From the NCBI GenBank assembly GCA_036501665.1, contig DASXZW010000045.1:1-64000 (forward strand): a stretch of DNA of 64,000 nt. Direction: 5' to 3'. Under the pieces are notes generated by a model. It had not been told where the DNA came from, did no database searches, and worked only from the letters and a program-made list of their open reading frames with translations. A program made the position numbers and the translations under genes. Below are positions 27,933 to 37,276 of the stretch, one piece after another. Source of the DNA: DATAUD01 sp036501665. GTDB lineage: Bacteria; Verrucomicrobiota; Verrucomicrobiia; Limisphaerales; Palsa-1400. The stretch's first letter is position 1. Each line of letters begins with the position of its first letter.

Positions 27933-29222
27933 ATGAACGACAAAACGACACTGCAATTGGGCGGCAAGACATGCGAGCTGCCAATCGTCTCCGGGACGGA
28001 AGGCGAAAAGGCCATTGAGATTTCGACCCTGCGCGACACCACCGGTTACATCACGCTCGACGACGGATACGCCAATACCGGCGCCTGCAAGAGCGCCATC
28101 ACTTTCATCGACGGGGAAAAAGGCATTTTGCGCTACCGCGGCATTCCGATTGAGGAACTGGCTGTCAAATCGACTTTTGTTGAGACGGCGTATCTCCTCA
28201 TCAATGGCAACCTTCCGAATCGCGCGCAGTTGCGGCAATTTTCCGATGCGCTCACGCAGAACGAAAATCTGCACGAGAACATGAAGCACCATTTCGAGGG
28301 CTTTCCTCCGGGAGCGCACCCGATGGCCATTCTGTCGTCGATGATCAACGCCACGAGTTGTTATCATCCCGGCTGGGAAGGCTTGCCGAACGCGGAACAA
28401 TTTAATGAGCAGGCGGCGCGGCTGATTTCGCAGGTTCGCACGATTGCTGCGTTTTCATATCGGAAATCGCGCGGTTTGGCGTTTATGTATGCGAAGCCGG
28501 AATACAGGTACACGCCGAATTTCCTGCACATGATGTTTTCCAACCCGTATCAGGATTACGAACTGAAGCCGGAAGTGGTCAAGGCGCTGGACCTGATTTT
28601 TCTTCTTCACGCCGATCACGAGCAGAATTGCTCGACCTCAACGGTGCGGATGGTGGCCTCCAGCGAAGCAAATATGTTCGCCAGCGCGGCGGCGGGGGTT
28701 TGCGCGCTTTGGGGTCCGTTGCACGGCGGCGCAAATCAGGCCGTCATCTCGATGTTGCAGAAAATCCACGATTCAGGCGACGACGGCCAGCAGTTCATCA
28801 CCGCCGCGAAAGACAAACATAGCGGCAAGCGGCTGATGGGTTTCGGCCATCGCGTCTATAAGAATTACGATCCGCGCGCCAAAATCATCAAGGAATGCTG
28901 CGACCAGATTCTGCGCGCGTTGAACCGCGAAGACCCGTTGCTGGAGATCGCAAAGAAGCTGGAGACGGCGGCGCTGCACGATTCATATTTCATCGAACGG
29001 AAACTTTACCCGAACGTCGATTTTTACAGCGGCATCATCATGCGCGCCATCGGGATTCCGACGGAAATGTTCACTGTGATGTTTGCCATCGGGCGAATGC
29101 CGGGATGGATCGCCAACTTCAAGGAAATCCTGGACGAACCGCACAAGCGCATCTGCCGTCCGCGGCAAATCTATGTCGGCCCGACTTCGCGCCAATACGT
29201 GCCTATGGAACAACGTAAATAA
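27933..29222 (+). CDS. gltA: Citrate synthase, type II
   Basis: A 429-residue enzyme joining acetyl-CoA and oxaloacetate to citrate, the first step of the TCA cycle. The catalytic triad is seen at His264 (GPLHGGANQA), His306 (GFGHRVYKNYDPRA) and Asp363 (PNVDFYSGIIMRAIGIP), almost the numbering of the E. coli hexameric enzyme (264/305/362). I chose ATG at 27933, preceded by GGAGG; a longer frame to 27861 adds residues unlike the family. The SDR gene follows after 13 bp and may be co-transcribed. Confidence 0.97.
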   Translation: MNDKTTLQLGGKTCELPIVSGTEGEKAIEISTLRDTTGYITLDDGYANTGACKSAITFIDGEKGILRYRGIPIEELAVKSTFVETAYLLINGNLPNRAQLRQFSDALTQNENLHENMKHHFEGFPPGAHPMAILSSMINATSCYHPGWEGLPNAEQFNEQAARLISQVRTIAAFSYRKSRGLAFMYAKPEYRYTPNFLHMMFSNPYQDYELKPEVVKALDLIFLLHADHEQNCSTSTVRMVASSEANMFASAAAGVCALWGPLHGGANQAVISMLQKIHDSGDDGQQFITAAKDKHSGKRLMGFGHRVYKNYDPRAKIIKECCDQILRALNREDPLLEIAKKLETAALHDSYFIERKLYPNVDFYSGIIMRAIGIPTEMFTVMFAIGRMPGWIANFKEILDEPHKRICRPRQIYVGPTSRQYVPMEQRK

Positions 29223-29235
29223 GAAATTCACGCCT

Positions 29236-29997
29236 ATGGGAAATTTAAGCGGAAAACGAGTTTTGGTGACTGGCGCGGGCCAGGGACTGGGATATTCCAT
29301 TGCGGAACATTTTCTTGAAGCGGGAGCGAATGTCGCGGCGCATTATTTTTCGAGCGAAGAAGGAGCAAAGGAACTCAAGTCCCTTGGCGAAAAAAAGGGC
29401 CGCCCCGTCGCTCTTTTCCAGGGCGATTTAACTAAGGAAGCCGAGGCGACCGCCCTGCCCCCTCGCGCTTCAGAAGCTTTGGGCGGTCTGGACATTCTCA
29501 TCAACAACGCGGGCGACATGGTTCAGCGACGCGCGTTGGAAGCAATGGACACGGCGTATTGGGAAAAAGTTTTCGCGGTCAATTTGACTTCGCTGATGTG
29601 GGTGACGCAGGCGGCCGTTCCTTTGCTGGCAAAATCCGGCCAGTCAAGCATCGTGAATTTATCATCACTTGCCGCGCGCAACGGCGGCGGAACCGGCTCC
29701 ATTGCGTACGCCTCTACGAAGGGCGCGATTCTCACGTTTACACGCGGCCTCGCAAAAGAAATCGCGCCAAAAGGAATTCGCGTCAACGCCGTGACTCCCG
29801 GTCTCATCGTCGGCACGCGCTTCCATGCGACCCACACCGGCGACGCGGCCATTCGCGAATTGACCCGCACGATTCCGCTGGGCCGCCCCGGCGAGCCTGC
29901 GGATGTCGCCCGCGCGGTTCTCTTTCTGGCGTCGGAATACGACGGGTTCATCACCGGCGCGGCATTGGACATTAACGGCGGCGTTTTCGTTTCTTGA
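29236..29997 (+). CDS. SDR-family oxidoreductase (FabG-like)
   Basis: A 253-residue NAD(P)-dependent dehydrogenase. Cofactor motif TGAGQGLG at 12-19, NNAG after about 80 residues, and the catalytic triad Ser144, Tyr158 (AYASTK) and Lys162. The C-terminal segment FLASEYDGFITGAALDINGG is full and intact, unlike the fossil at 13670-13849. The ATG at 29236 is 13 bp after citrate synthase; an upstream in-frame Met lies inside that gene. Substrate not determinable from sequence; fatty acid or polyketide reduction is typical of close homologues. Confidence 0.94.
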   Translation: MGNLSGKRVLVTGAGQGLGYSIAEHFLEAGANVAAHYFSSEEGAKELKSLGEKKGRPVALFQGDLTKEAEATALPPRASEALGGLDILINNAGDMVQRRALEAMDTAYWEKVFAVNLTSLMWVTQAAVPLLAKSGQSSIVNLSSLAARNGGGTGSIAYASTKGAILTFTRGLAKEIAPKGIRVNAVTPGLIVGTRFHATHTGDAAIRELTRTIPLGRPGEPADVARAVLFLASEYDGFITGAALDINGGVFVS

Positions 29998-30081
29998 CAA
30001 ACAAAGAACTGCAGAAACCAAGTCGGAGCTTGCGGTGAATTTGTTCTGCGTTAAGATTTCGCCTCGCTTGTAAAATACATT

Positions 30082-31104
30082 ATGAAATCCAAAATCGCCT
30101 CCAAACCTCCGCTGACTCCCGACCGTCTTATGCAAATGGGCTGGGGATATGCCGCGCCGCTCATTATCGAAGCCGCTGTAGGGCATAAACTTTTTGATTT
30201 GCTGGACGCCTCGCCAAAAACCGCGAAAGACCTCGCCGCGAAATCGAAAGCTTCATTGCGAGGTGTCACCGCCATTTGCAACGCGCTGGTCGGCCTGCGA
30301 TTGCTGGAACGAACCGGAAGCCAATACAAACTCGCGCCGGAAAGCGCCGCGTTCCTGGTGTCAAGCAAACCGGGTTACCGCGGCGCATTTTTCCACCACA
30401 TGTCCTCGCAACTGATTCCGAATTGGCTGGGTCTGACCAAAATTGTCCGAACGGGGAAACCCGCGATGTCCGTTAATTCCCAGGATGGCGGCGCGGATTT
30501 TTTCGCCGAGTTCGTGGAGTCCATCTTTCCGCTAAGCTACGGAGCAGCGCAGGCCTTGGGCAGCCACCTCGGGCTGTCAAAGTCCAAAGAAAAAGTGAGC
30601 GTGCTGGACCTGGGCGCCGGCTCCGGTGTTTGGGGGATCGCGCTCGCGCAAACGTCGCCGCATGTGCAGATCAACGCGTTGGACTGGCCGAAAGTCCTTG
30701 AGGTCACTAAAAATGTCGCGCAAAAGCACGGGGTCTCGCGGCAATTGAACACGATTCCCGGCGACTTGCTAAAAACGCCCTTTGGCAAGAACCACAACAT
30801 CGTGACAATAGGCCACATTTTGCACAGCGAAGGAATTGCGCGAAGCCGGAAATTACTGAAAAAAGCGTTCGACGCGCTCGCGCCCGGCGGGACGATTGCG
30901 ATCATGGAATTTCTTGTGAACAACGACCGCACGGATCCGGCCATCGGCCTTTTATTCGCGGTGAACATGCTTGTCAACACTGAGGAAGGCGACACGTTCA
31001 GCTTCGAGGAAATCAGCGGCTGGCTGCGGGAGGCTGGATTTGTCAAACCGCGGCTGCTCGATGTGCCTTCGGTTTCCCCTTTAATATTGGCGACAAAGCC
31101 TTAG
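30082..31104 (+). CDS. SAM-dependent O-methyltransferase (acetylserotonin O-methyltransferase type)
   Basis: A 340-residue two-domain methyltransferase: an N-terminal winged-helix dimerisation domain (about 15-110, AKDLAAKSKASLRGVTAICNALVGL) and a Rossmann methyltransferase domain with the SAM loop VLDLGAGSGVWGIALAQ (about 174-190) and the acidic residue of motif II in NALDWPKVLEV. The layout matches PF00891 enzymes that methylate hydroxyls of small aromatic or polyketide-like molecules. It lies between the SDR and the membrane glycosyltransferase genes and is separated by 11 bp from the latter. The substrate is unknown. Confidence 0.92.
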   Translation: MKSKIASKPPLTPDRLMQMGWGYAAPLIIEAAVGHKLFDLLDASPKTAKDLAAKSKASLRGVTAICNALVGLRLLERTGSQYKLAPESAAFLVSSKPGYRGAFFHHMSSQLIPNWLGLTKIVRTGKPAMSVNSQDGGADFFAEFVESIFPLSYGAAQALGSHLGLSKSKEKVSVLDLGAGSGVWGIALAQTSPHVQINALDWPKVLEVTKNVAQKHGVSRQLNTIPGDLLKTPFGKNHNIVTIGHILHSEGIARSRKLLKKAFDALAPGGTIAIMEFLVNNDRTDPAIGLLFAVNMLVNTEEGDTFSFEEISGWLREAGFVKPRLLDVPSVSPLILATKP

Positions 31105-31115
31105 AGCGCTCTATT

Positions 31116-32513
31116 ATGAGCGCAATTTCAAAAACATCGATTCCAGTCCAGCCTCCCGGACCAAATTCCAAACGGATTTTGACGAACTTCAACGAATATC
31201 TTTCAACGCCGAGGCGAACCAAAGCCCTTGCCGTTATTGTGTTGTTGCTTTCTTTTGTAACCGAGCTAATGCCGCCAATCCTGCATGGCAGACTGTCGGC
31301 GCCTCCAGAAATAGGAGATCCATTCGATTATGACGCGATTGCCTTTTCGTTGTGGAACGGCAACGGATTTAGTATCGACTGGGATAATCCAAAAGTGAAG
31401 ACGCCATATCGGGAAAACAATGCTTCTGGCGAATACGATGGAGTTCTGGGCGCCACTGGCGCTGCAATCACCTCTTTCCGGCCCCCGCTTTTCCCGATCA
31501 TTCTGGCGGGCACTTACAAAATATTTGGACGCCAGTTTTGGCCAATACGGGTGATTAATTGCACATGCATCGCGCTTTCAGTTGTACTGGGGTTTCTTCT
31601 GGTGGCCCGCTACTTCGGATCCATCCCTGCGCTCGGCTGTGCAGCATTGCTCCTGACCAGTCCCGAATTTCGATTATATGGAAGACAAATGCTCACTGAA
31701 AGCAGCGCCTGCTTCTTGATCATGTTGTTCGCTTGGTCCCTGATACTCGCAACCGACGATCGAGATCCACTATGGTTCCTCGCCGCAGGTGGTTTTTTCG
31801 CCTTGGCAATTCTAGACCGGACAATGTTTGCGTTATGGACGCCGGTTCTTTTAGTGTTTCTCTTCGTTTTATTGAGAATAACCTTAGGTGCGTGGTTTTC
31901 CCGGGAAAATTTGAAAGCCATTCTATTGATCTTCCTTCCCGTAGCGTGTCTGGCCGGCCCCTGGATGATTCGGAATTGTCTGCTTTTTAAAAAATTTCAA
32001 CCTTTGGGAACCCAGGGCGCGATTGAACTTCCATCGGGTTACAGCGACAAGGCCTATCAGGATCAAGGCCGTTGGTATGAGTGTGCGCCGGGCGGCTGGT
32101 ACGGTGAAGGGAATGAGCAGAAATGGGCTGCTTTAGGGTCTGCGGCGGGTTTAAAATGGATAAAATCGAATTTGTCGAAGCTTCCCATCTTGGCATTCTT
32201 TAAAGTTCGGAGCGAGTTTTGGAATTGGGACATAATAGATCAGATGATCAGGGCCTTCGGTCTTTTAGGATTGATGATCTGGCTCAATTCAAATAGCAAA
32301 TGCGCGCTTGTCATCATCGGAATGGTTATTGCAAGTGTAATGGCTGTTGCCCTTACTTGGTCCATTGGTGGGCGATTCTTGATTCCCATCTATCCATTAC
32401 TCATGGCATCGTCCGCAGTGGGCCTATGGACGTTTTTGGTTGTCTACATTGAAGTTGGAACTGAGCGAGTCGCCCTGCTGCGCCAATTCCAACGATACAC
32501 TTCTGACAAGTAA
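31116..32513 (+). CDS. Membrane glycosyltransferase-like protein (GT39/ArnT type)
   Basis: A 465-residue integral membrane protein with about ten membrane segments. The extracytoplasmic loop after the first helix carries acid residues (EIGDPFDYDAIAFSLWNGN), as in GT39/ArnT/PMT-like GT-C transferases that use lipid-linked sugars. The loop after TM5, ending in FRPPLFPIILAGTYKIFG, is also typical. No exact family is certain. It starts 11 bp after the methyltransferase, so a shared transcript is likely. A plausible job is adding a sugar to a lipid or surface glycan. Confidence 0.8.
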   Translation: MSAISKTSIPVQPPGPNSKRILTNFNEYLSTPRRTKALAVIVLLLSFVTELMPPILHGRLSAPPEIGDPFDYDAIAFSLWNGNGFSIDWDNPKVKTPYRENNASGEYDGVLGATGAAITSFRPPLFPIILAGTYKIFGRQFWPIRVINCTCIALSVVLGFLLVARYFGSIPALGCAALLLTSPEFRLYGRQMLTESSACFLIMLFAWSLILATDDRDPLWFLAAGGFFALAILDRTMFALWTPVLLVFLFVLLRITLGAWFSRENLKAILLIFLPVACLAGPWMIRNCLLFKKFQPLGTQGAIELPSGYSDKAYQDQGRWYECAPGGWYGEGNEQKWAALGSAAGLKWIKSNLSKLPILAFFKVRSEFWNWDIIDQMIRAFGLLGLMIWLNSNSKCALVIIGMVIASVMAVALTWSIGGRFLIPIYPLLMASSAVGLWTFLVVYIEVGTERVALLRQFQRYTSDK

Positions 32514-32679
32514 CAGATTTCCCACGGCAAATCCCTTGGAACCGGCTACTGGGCTTTTGCGTTTGGGTCGGACAATGATGTGCAACCTAAACTTAAATCA
32601 AATAAAGGGATTCACGATGCTTAATTCATTCGCCTTTCCCGTTGAAAATGGCCAAAACTGTAGAAGCGAATTTACTCAC

Positions 32680-33486
32680 ATGAAATGGCTCCTCTTAATC
32701 GCGCTGTTTGTATCCAGCGTTTCGTTCGCGCAGGAAAAAACGCCCTTCGGCGATAATCCCGCGGCCGGAAAATTTTATGACATCAACGGGTTCAAGATGT
32801 ATTGCGAGATTTACGGCTCCGGCAAACCGGTCCTGATGATTCACGGAAACGGCGGCAGCATCGCGGCTTTCTCGCATACCATCCCTTATTTTGACAGCAA
32901 ATACCAAGTGATCGCCACCGACAGCCGCGCCCACGGGAAATCCAGGGACACCGGGCCAACCCTGACTTTTGAAATGATGGCCGACGACGAAGCCGCTTTG
33001 CTCGACGCGCTTCACATCAAATCGGCCTACGTCATCGGTTGGAGCGATGGAGGAATTGTCGCGCTGCTGCTCGCCATGCGGCACCCGGACAAAGTGATCA
33101 AACTGGCGGCGACCGGAGCCAATGTTCAACCGGACGCCTCGGCATTTACGGGAACGTTTTGGAATGACGAAAAAAAGAATTACGAAGCGAACAAGGATAA
33201 AGTCCTGAAGACTGACAAGGAACGAAATGACTGGAAGCTGTTTATGCTTGACTGGGATCAGCCCAATATCCCGTTCTCGGCGTTGGGATCAATACGATGC
33301 CCTTCGCTCATCATTTGCGGCGATCACGACATGATTACCATCGAGCACACAGTCAAAATTTTCCAAGCCATCCCGAAGGCCGCCCTGTGGGTCGTCCCTT
33401 TCTCCGGGCATGGGACACTTGTTGAACACGCGGACGACTTTAACCACAAAGTCGATCAATTCTTCTCGCATACCAATAAACACTGA
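32680..33486 (+). CDS. Secreted alpha/beta hydrolase
   Basis: A 268-residue hydrolase with a clear Sec signal (LLLIALFVSSVSFAQ). The fold is a canonical alpha/beta hydrolase: oxyanion region MIHGNGGS, nucleophile elbow GWSDGG (Ser122), acid in LIICGDHDMIT, and a C-terminal HGTLVEHADDF with His. I chose ATG at 32680 because the signal begins there; upstream in-frame codons look non-coding. The 3' end precedes the tRNA-Arg gene. Ester or amide substrate unknown. Confidence 0.93.
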   Translation: MKWLLLIALFVSSVSFAQEKTPFGDNPAAGKFYDINGFKMYCEIYGSGKPVLMIHGNGGSIAAFSHTIPYFDSKYQVIATDSRAHGKSRDTGPTLTFEMMADDEAALLDALHIKSAYVIGWSDGGIVALLLAMRHPDKVIKLAATGANVQPDASAFTGTFWNDEKKNYEANKDKVLKTDKERNDWKLFMLDWDQPNIPFSALGSIRCPSLIICGDHDMITIEHTVKIFQAIPKAALWVVPFSGHGTLVEHADDFNHKVDQFFSHTNKH

Positions 33487-33620
33487 GAAGTTTCCGGCGA
33501 TTGTTGAATTACTGTGTGACATCCTAATCGAACGGGTCATCGCCCTTCGACGGATCGCCTAGTCCCCGGCCTTTTTGACTCCCCATTCTTAATTTTTCAT
33601 TCTACATTCTTCTTTTGGTT

Positions 33621-33697
33621 GCGCCCGTAGCTCAGTTGGATAGAGCAACCGCCTTCTAAGCGGTTTGTCGTGGGTTCGATTCCCGCCGGGCGCACCA
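33621..33697 (+). tRNA. tRNA-Arg (anticodon TCT)
   Basis: A full cloverleaf: acceptor GCGCCCG paired with CGGGCGC, D-arm GCTC/GAGC, anticodon stem ACCGC/GCGGT with loop CTTCTAA (anticodon TCT), T-arm GTGGG-TTCGATT-CCCGC. Discriminator A at 33694 and encoded CCA at 33695-33697. It reads AGA arginine codons. No integrase or att-like repeat is seen beside it. Confidence 0.97.
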
Positions 33698-33740
33698 CCT
33701 TGTCAAGACTCGCGCTGTGTAAAATATATTGTTCGACCGC

Positions 33741-35024
33741 CTATTTCGCCGATCCGACCGCGTAACACCAAAGAACATTGTTGTCGCGGACATAAAGCCG
33801 TTCGTCGGAAATGACGGGATAAGCCCACGCTTTCTCCATCGGATCTATTCTTTGCGGCTGATCCGGCGGGCTGAAACGGCCCTTTTCGCGATAAGACTCC
33901 GGCGAAGGTTCCACCAATCCAATTTCGCCATTTTCGCCATGAAGATAGAGATGGCCGTCGGCGAAACAAAGCGATGCCGCGCCCAACGCGCGCTCCTTCC
34001 ACTTGATCTGGCCGGTCGCGAAATCCGTGCAAAGCAGCGCTTCGCCGGTCGCCCCGTAAAGTTGGTCGCCGACCTTCACCACGCCGCCGATCGCGGTCTG
34101 GTATTCCGGCGAGAAATAGACCTGTTCGGCTGTCACATTTTTGCCGTCTGCCTTGAGGCGGATAACGCCACCGCCCGTTCCCGTCGAGGAGCAAAAGATC
34201 AAATCACCGCTGGCAATGGGCGTTTGAATGTTTGCGCCGTACTTGCTGACGGCCTTGCTGTAACGCCAAAGCAAACGACCCGAGGAAGCTTCGATCCCTA
34301 CAAGTCCTTTTGTCAACAATCGCACATATTGGCGTATGCCTCCGACCTCAACAACAATTGCCGAGGAAAACCCCGCGTCGTCGGCTTCGGGCAACGCGCA
34401 TTTCCACAGAACTTTGCCCGTGGTTTTGCGCAAGGCGACCACCGTGGCTTCGCTGCCTCCCGGCGCGCAAACAAGCGTATCGCCATCGATCAACGGCGAC
34501 TCCGCATAGGCCCATTCTGCCGTTTTGCCGCCAAAATCCGTGCGAAGATTCCTTTTCCACCGGACAGCGCCGGTCTTGATATCGAGGCACGCCAGGTCAC
34601 CGTCCGAACTGAGCGCGTAAATGAAATCGCCGTCAATTGTCGGAGTTGAGCGCGCCGTGGGAAAGTTGGGCTGCTGCTTCGGATTGCCGACGTTTCCCAG
34701 TCGCGACGTCCAGATTCGTTTCCCATTCTTGACATCCAGCGCTTCGACAAACTCATTTTCCAACCCCTCGCTGGCCATCAAATATACGCGGCCATCGACT
34801 ATGGAAGGCGTTGAATAACCCCTGCCGAGATCTGTGACCTTCCAAAGCAATTGCGGCCCATCCTTCGGCCACTGGCCGAGAAGGCCGGTTTCGTGTGAAA
34901 TTCCATCTCGCTGCTGTCCGCGCCACTGCGGCCAGTTATCCGCGAACGCGGAAAGCGTCATTGATAAAATTGAAATTAAGGCAAGCCCGCATGTGAGTGA
35001 GAGTTTCATAAAATTCCGCGTCAA
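33741..35024 (-). CDS. PQQ-type beta-propeller repeat protein
   Basis: A 427-residue exported protein (signal about 6-28, ending ALS-AFA-D). It begins NWPQWRGQQRDGISHETGLL, the usual opening of the secreted PQQ_2 / BamB-like propellers of Planctomycetes and Verrucomicrobia, and contains blade repeats with tryptophan docking text such as GRIWTSRLGNVG, GAVRWKRNL, GKVLWKCAL and GRLLWRYSKA. No PQQ-binding Cys-Cys or catalytic Asp is evident, so an enzyme role is doubtful; a scaffold or sensor is more likely. It could start at Met6. Convergent neighbour of the tRNA. Confidence 0.9.
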   Translation of the reverse strand: MTRNFMKLSLTCGLALISILSMTLSAFADNWPQWRGQQRDGISHETGLLGQWPKDGPQLLWKVTDLGRGYSTPSIVDGRVYLMASEGLENEFVEALDVKNGKRIWTSRLGNVGNPKQQPNFPTARSTPTIDGDFIYALSSDGDLACLDIKTGAVRWKRNLRTDFGGKTAEWAYAESPLIDGDTLVCAPGGSEATVVALRKTTGKVLWKCALPEADDAGFSSAIVVEVGGIRQYVRLLTKGLVGIEASSGRLLWRYSKAVSKYGANIQTPIASGDLIFCSSTGTGGGVIRLKADGKNVTAEQVYFSPEYQTAIGGVVKVGDQLYGATGEALLCTDFATGQIKWKERALGAASLCFADGHLYLHGENGEIGLVEPSPESYREKGRFSPPDQPQRIDPMEKAWAYPVISDERLYVRDNNVLWCYAVGSAK

Positions 35025-35064
35025 TCACATATTCTTGTTTAACAACTGGCGCGGAGTCAAACCA

Positions 35065-35115
35065 AATTCCGTGGTAGGGACGCCTCGCCGAGGCTTCCGT
35101 GAACAAGAATGGACT
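35065..35115. repeat. Dispersed palindromic repeat, family A, copy 2
   Basis: GTGGTAGGGACGCCTCGCCG followed by AGGCTTCCGTGAACAAGAATGGAC. Same orientation as the other copies. It lies between the start of the PQQ-type gene and the end of the WecA/MraY-type gene. The AAATTCCGTGG left edge and ATGGAC right edge are shared with copy 3. Confidence 0.85.
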
Positions 35116-35122
35116 TAAAAAA

Positions 35123-36103
35123 TCATTGCAACAGAATTGCCAGTCCTCCTGCCGCCGCCGAAATCATCCAAATCACAAGAACCGCGCGAGCCGGCGTCAA
35201 CCCTCGCCGCACAAGCCGATGCGAAAGATGATTCGTGTCGCCAATATAAAACGGTTTGCCCGCGCGCCACCGCAGAATCACCACCCAAACTAAGTCGCCC
35301 AATGGCACACTCAGCACAAGCAGCGGCGTTAAGACAGCCAGAGGCTGCCGGTGTTTCGTCGAGTAAAAGTGAGGCAATATCGCCATGACACTGAGCAGAA
35401 AACCGGCCAGATGACTCCCGGCATCACCGAGAAACGCCGTAGCCCGAGGGTAATTGAAAGGGAGAAATCCCAGGAAGGCTCCCGAGACAAGAAACGCCAT
35501 TGCCCCGACCAAATACTGTCCCTGACTTGCGGCAATCCAACCAAACGCGGCGGCCCCAATCGCTCCAAGTCCAGCGCAAAGCCCGTTCATGTTATCCATG
35601 AAATTAAATGCGTTGACGACAGTGAGAATCCACAAGGCAGTAACGGCGTAGCTAAACGCAAGGCTAGGCACAAACAAAGTAATCCGTGTGCCCGTTGCGG
35701 CCACAACCAGCGCGACGGCGAGTTGCGCTCCGAATTTCACAGCCGGTTTTAATTCAACCCGGTCATCGCGCAACCCGACCAACAACATTCCCAGCGCGCC
35801 CGCCATGATCCCGAAAATTTGCGTCGCGCGTTTGCTCAATCCATATTCAAAGAGGCGCGGCACTGAGAATTGAGAATACGCTACTGCCACCGCCGCTCCG
35901 CAAAGCAGCGGAATGACCAACCCCGTCATCACCGCCAGGCCGCCCGCCAGCGGGATTGGAGTAGCGTGAATTTTCCGCTCTCCAGGATCATCCACAGTTC
36001 CGCTTTGGCGACACCACCGACGCCACAACGGCAACGAAACCGCCGACGTCACCACAGCCGAAACCAGCGCCACAGGATAAACGATGCGCAAGTTCAAGTT
36101 CAT
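35123..36103 (-). CDS. WecA/MraY-family polyprenyl-phosphate glycosylphosphotransferase
   Basis: A 326-residue membrane enzyme with about ten helices. Family hallmarks: the acidic GLRDDRVELKP, the catalytic NAFNFMDNMNG block and FLGDAGSHLAGF. Such enzymes transfer a HexNAc-1-phosphate from UDP-sugar to undecaprenyl phosphate at the inner membrane to start O-antigen, teichoic or capsule synthesis. It overlaps the upstream GT4 gene by ATGA (36100-36103), so a polymer-glycan pathway is suggested. WecA or TagO fit better than MraY by length. Confidence 0.92.
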   Translation of the reverse strand: MNLNLRIVYPVALVSAVVTSAVSLPLWRRWCRQSGTVDDPGERKIHATPIPLAGGLAVMTGLVIPLLCGAAVAVAYSQFSVPRLFEYGLSKRATQIFGIMAGALGMLLVGLRDDRVELKPAVKFGAQLAVALVVAATGTRITLFVPSLAFSYAVTALWILTVVNAFNFMDNMNGLCAGLGAIGAAAFGWIAASQGQYLVGAMAFLVSGAFLGFLPFNYPRATAFLGDAGSHLAGFLLSVMAILPHFYSTKHRQPLAVLTPLLVLSVPLGDLVWVVILRWRAGKPFYIGDTNHLSHRLVRRGLTPARAVLVIWMISAAAGGLAILLQ

Positions 36104-37263
36104 TGCGCTGTCGCTCCAGACAGTTTGCGGTAAAGGTTGTGAATTTCATCGACCATTGTTTCAACGGAGAATCGACTGCGGACGAATTCCTGACCGCGAC
36201 GGCCCAAACGCTCGCGCAAAGCTGCGTCCTCCGCCAATTGCACAAGCCGCGCCGCAAGAGTTTTGGTGTCCCCCGGATTCACCAGATAACCCGTCTCGTC
36301 TGTCATACATACTTCCTCCGCCCCGTCGCAATCGTAGGCGATAATCGGCCGTCCCGCCGCCAGCGCCTGCGGCAACGCTCGCGGCAAGCCTTCACGAAGC
36401 GAAAGATGCGCGACAATGTCCATGATTCCAACAAGCGGCGCAATTTCACGCGGCGTAACCAGGCCCGCGAAAATGAAACGGCCTTCCAACCCGGCAGCGC
36501 GAACGCGGCTTTCCAGCATCGACCGCAACGAGCCGTCGCCGACAAGAAGAAATTTCGCCTTCGGGACGCGCTTCAACACGTCTGGAGCAGTCGCGATTAA
36601 ATCTTCGTGCCCCTTAAGTTTGAAGAGACGCGCAATTTTTCCGATGACAATGTCATCAGGTTGAATCCCAAGTTTCGCCCGCAATTGAAGGTCATTTCGG
36701 GCATTCAGAAACGGCGCGAGTTCAAACCCGCTGAAAATCCGCGTGTAATCCTCCGTCCGCCCAATTCCGGCAGCGACATACTGCCGCGTCATGGCGTCAG
36801 CCACGCTGATAAAATGAGTTGTCACCGCCCCTGCGCGGCGTTCCGCCGCAAGAAAAACCGCGTTCGCCAACGGCCCTTGAAACGGCCCAAAGGAAGGCCC
36901 ATGAATCGTGTGAATAATAATTGGCACAGCAGCCCGCCGCGCGGCAAGACGGCCAAGAGTGCCCGCTTTCCCGCTGTGCGTATGCACGATGTCCGGTCTG
37001 GTGCTGCGAAAAATATCGGCCAACCGCGCCAAGGCAATCAAATCGTTGACAGGATGAACGGGGCGAACCAATGGTTTGAGAATGGTCAGCAAACCCGGAT
37101 CGTTTTGCAGCGTCGATTCCAGCGAGCCCTCGGACCCAACGGTTGGCCCCGCGATGAGGTTAATCTCCATGCCGGGACGTTTTCGCAGACCCAGAACCGT
37201 TGCCGCTGTATTCTCTTGCGCGCCACCAATGATCAACCGGGTAATAACGTGGGTGACCCGCAT
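36100..37263 (-). CDS. GT4-family glycosyltransferase
   Basis: A 387-residue GT-B enzyme. N-terminal acceptor half with RVTHVITRLIIGGAQ and a DIVHTHSGKAGTLGRLAAR helix; C-terminal donor half with FLLVGDGSLRSMLE and the E-x7-E region in LREGLPRALPQALAAGRPI. It uses a nucleotide sugar for glycan extension. Stop overlaps the start of the WecA-type gene by 4 bp, so both act in one pathway. Confidence 0.93.
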   Translation of the reverse strand: MRVTHVITRLIIGGAQENTAATVLGLRKRPGMEINLIAGPTVGSEGSLESTLQNDPGLLTILKPLVRPVHPVNDLIALARLADIFRSTRPDIVHTHSGKAGTLGRLAARRAAVPIIIHTIHGPSFGPFQGPLANAVFLAAERRAGAVTTHFISVADAMTRQYVAAGIGRTEDYTRIFSGFELAPFLNARNDLQLRAKLGIQPDDIVIGKIARLFKLKGHEDLIATAPDVLKRVPKAKFLLVGDGSLRSMLESRVRAAGLEGRFIFAGLVTPREIAPLVGIMDIVAHLSLREGLPRALPQALAAGRPIIAYDCDGAEEVCMTDETGYLVNPGDTKTLAARLVQLAEDAALRERLGRRGQEFVRSRFSVETMVDEIHNLYRKLSGATAQ

Positions 37264-37276
37264 CCGGTGATTCAGG

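Noticed and set aside
33621..33697. tRNA as an integration site for a mobile island
   Set aside because: No integrase, no direct repeat of the tRNA 3' end and no change of base composition are visible on either side.
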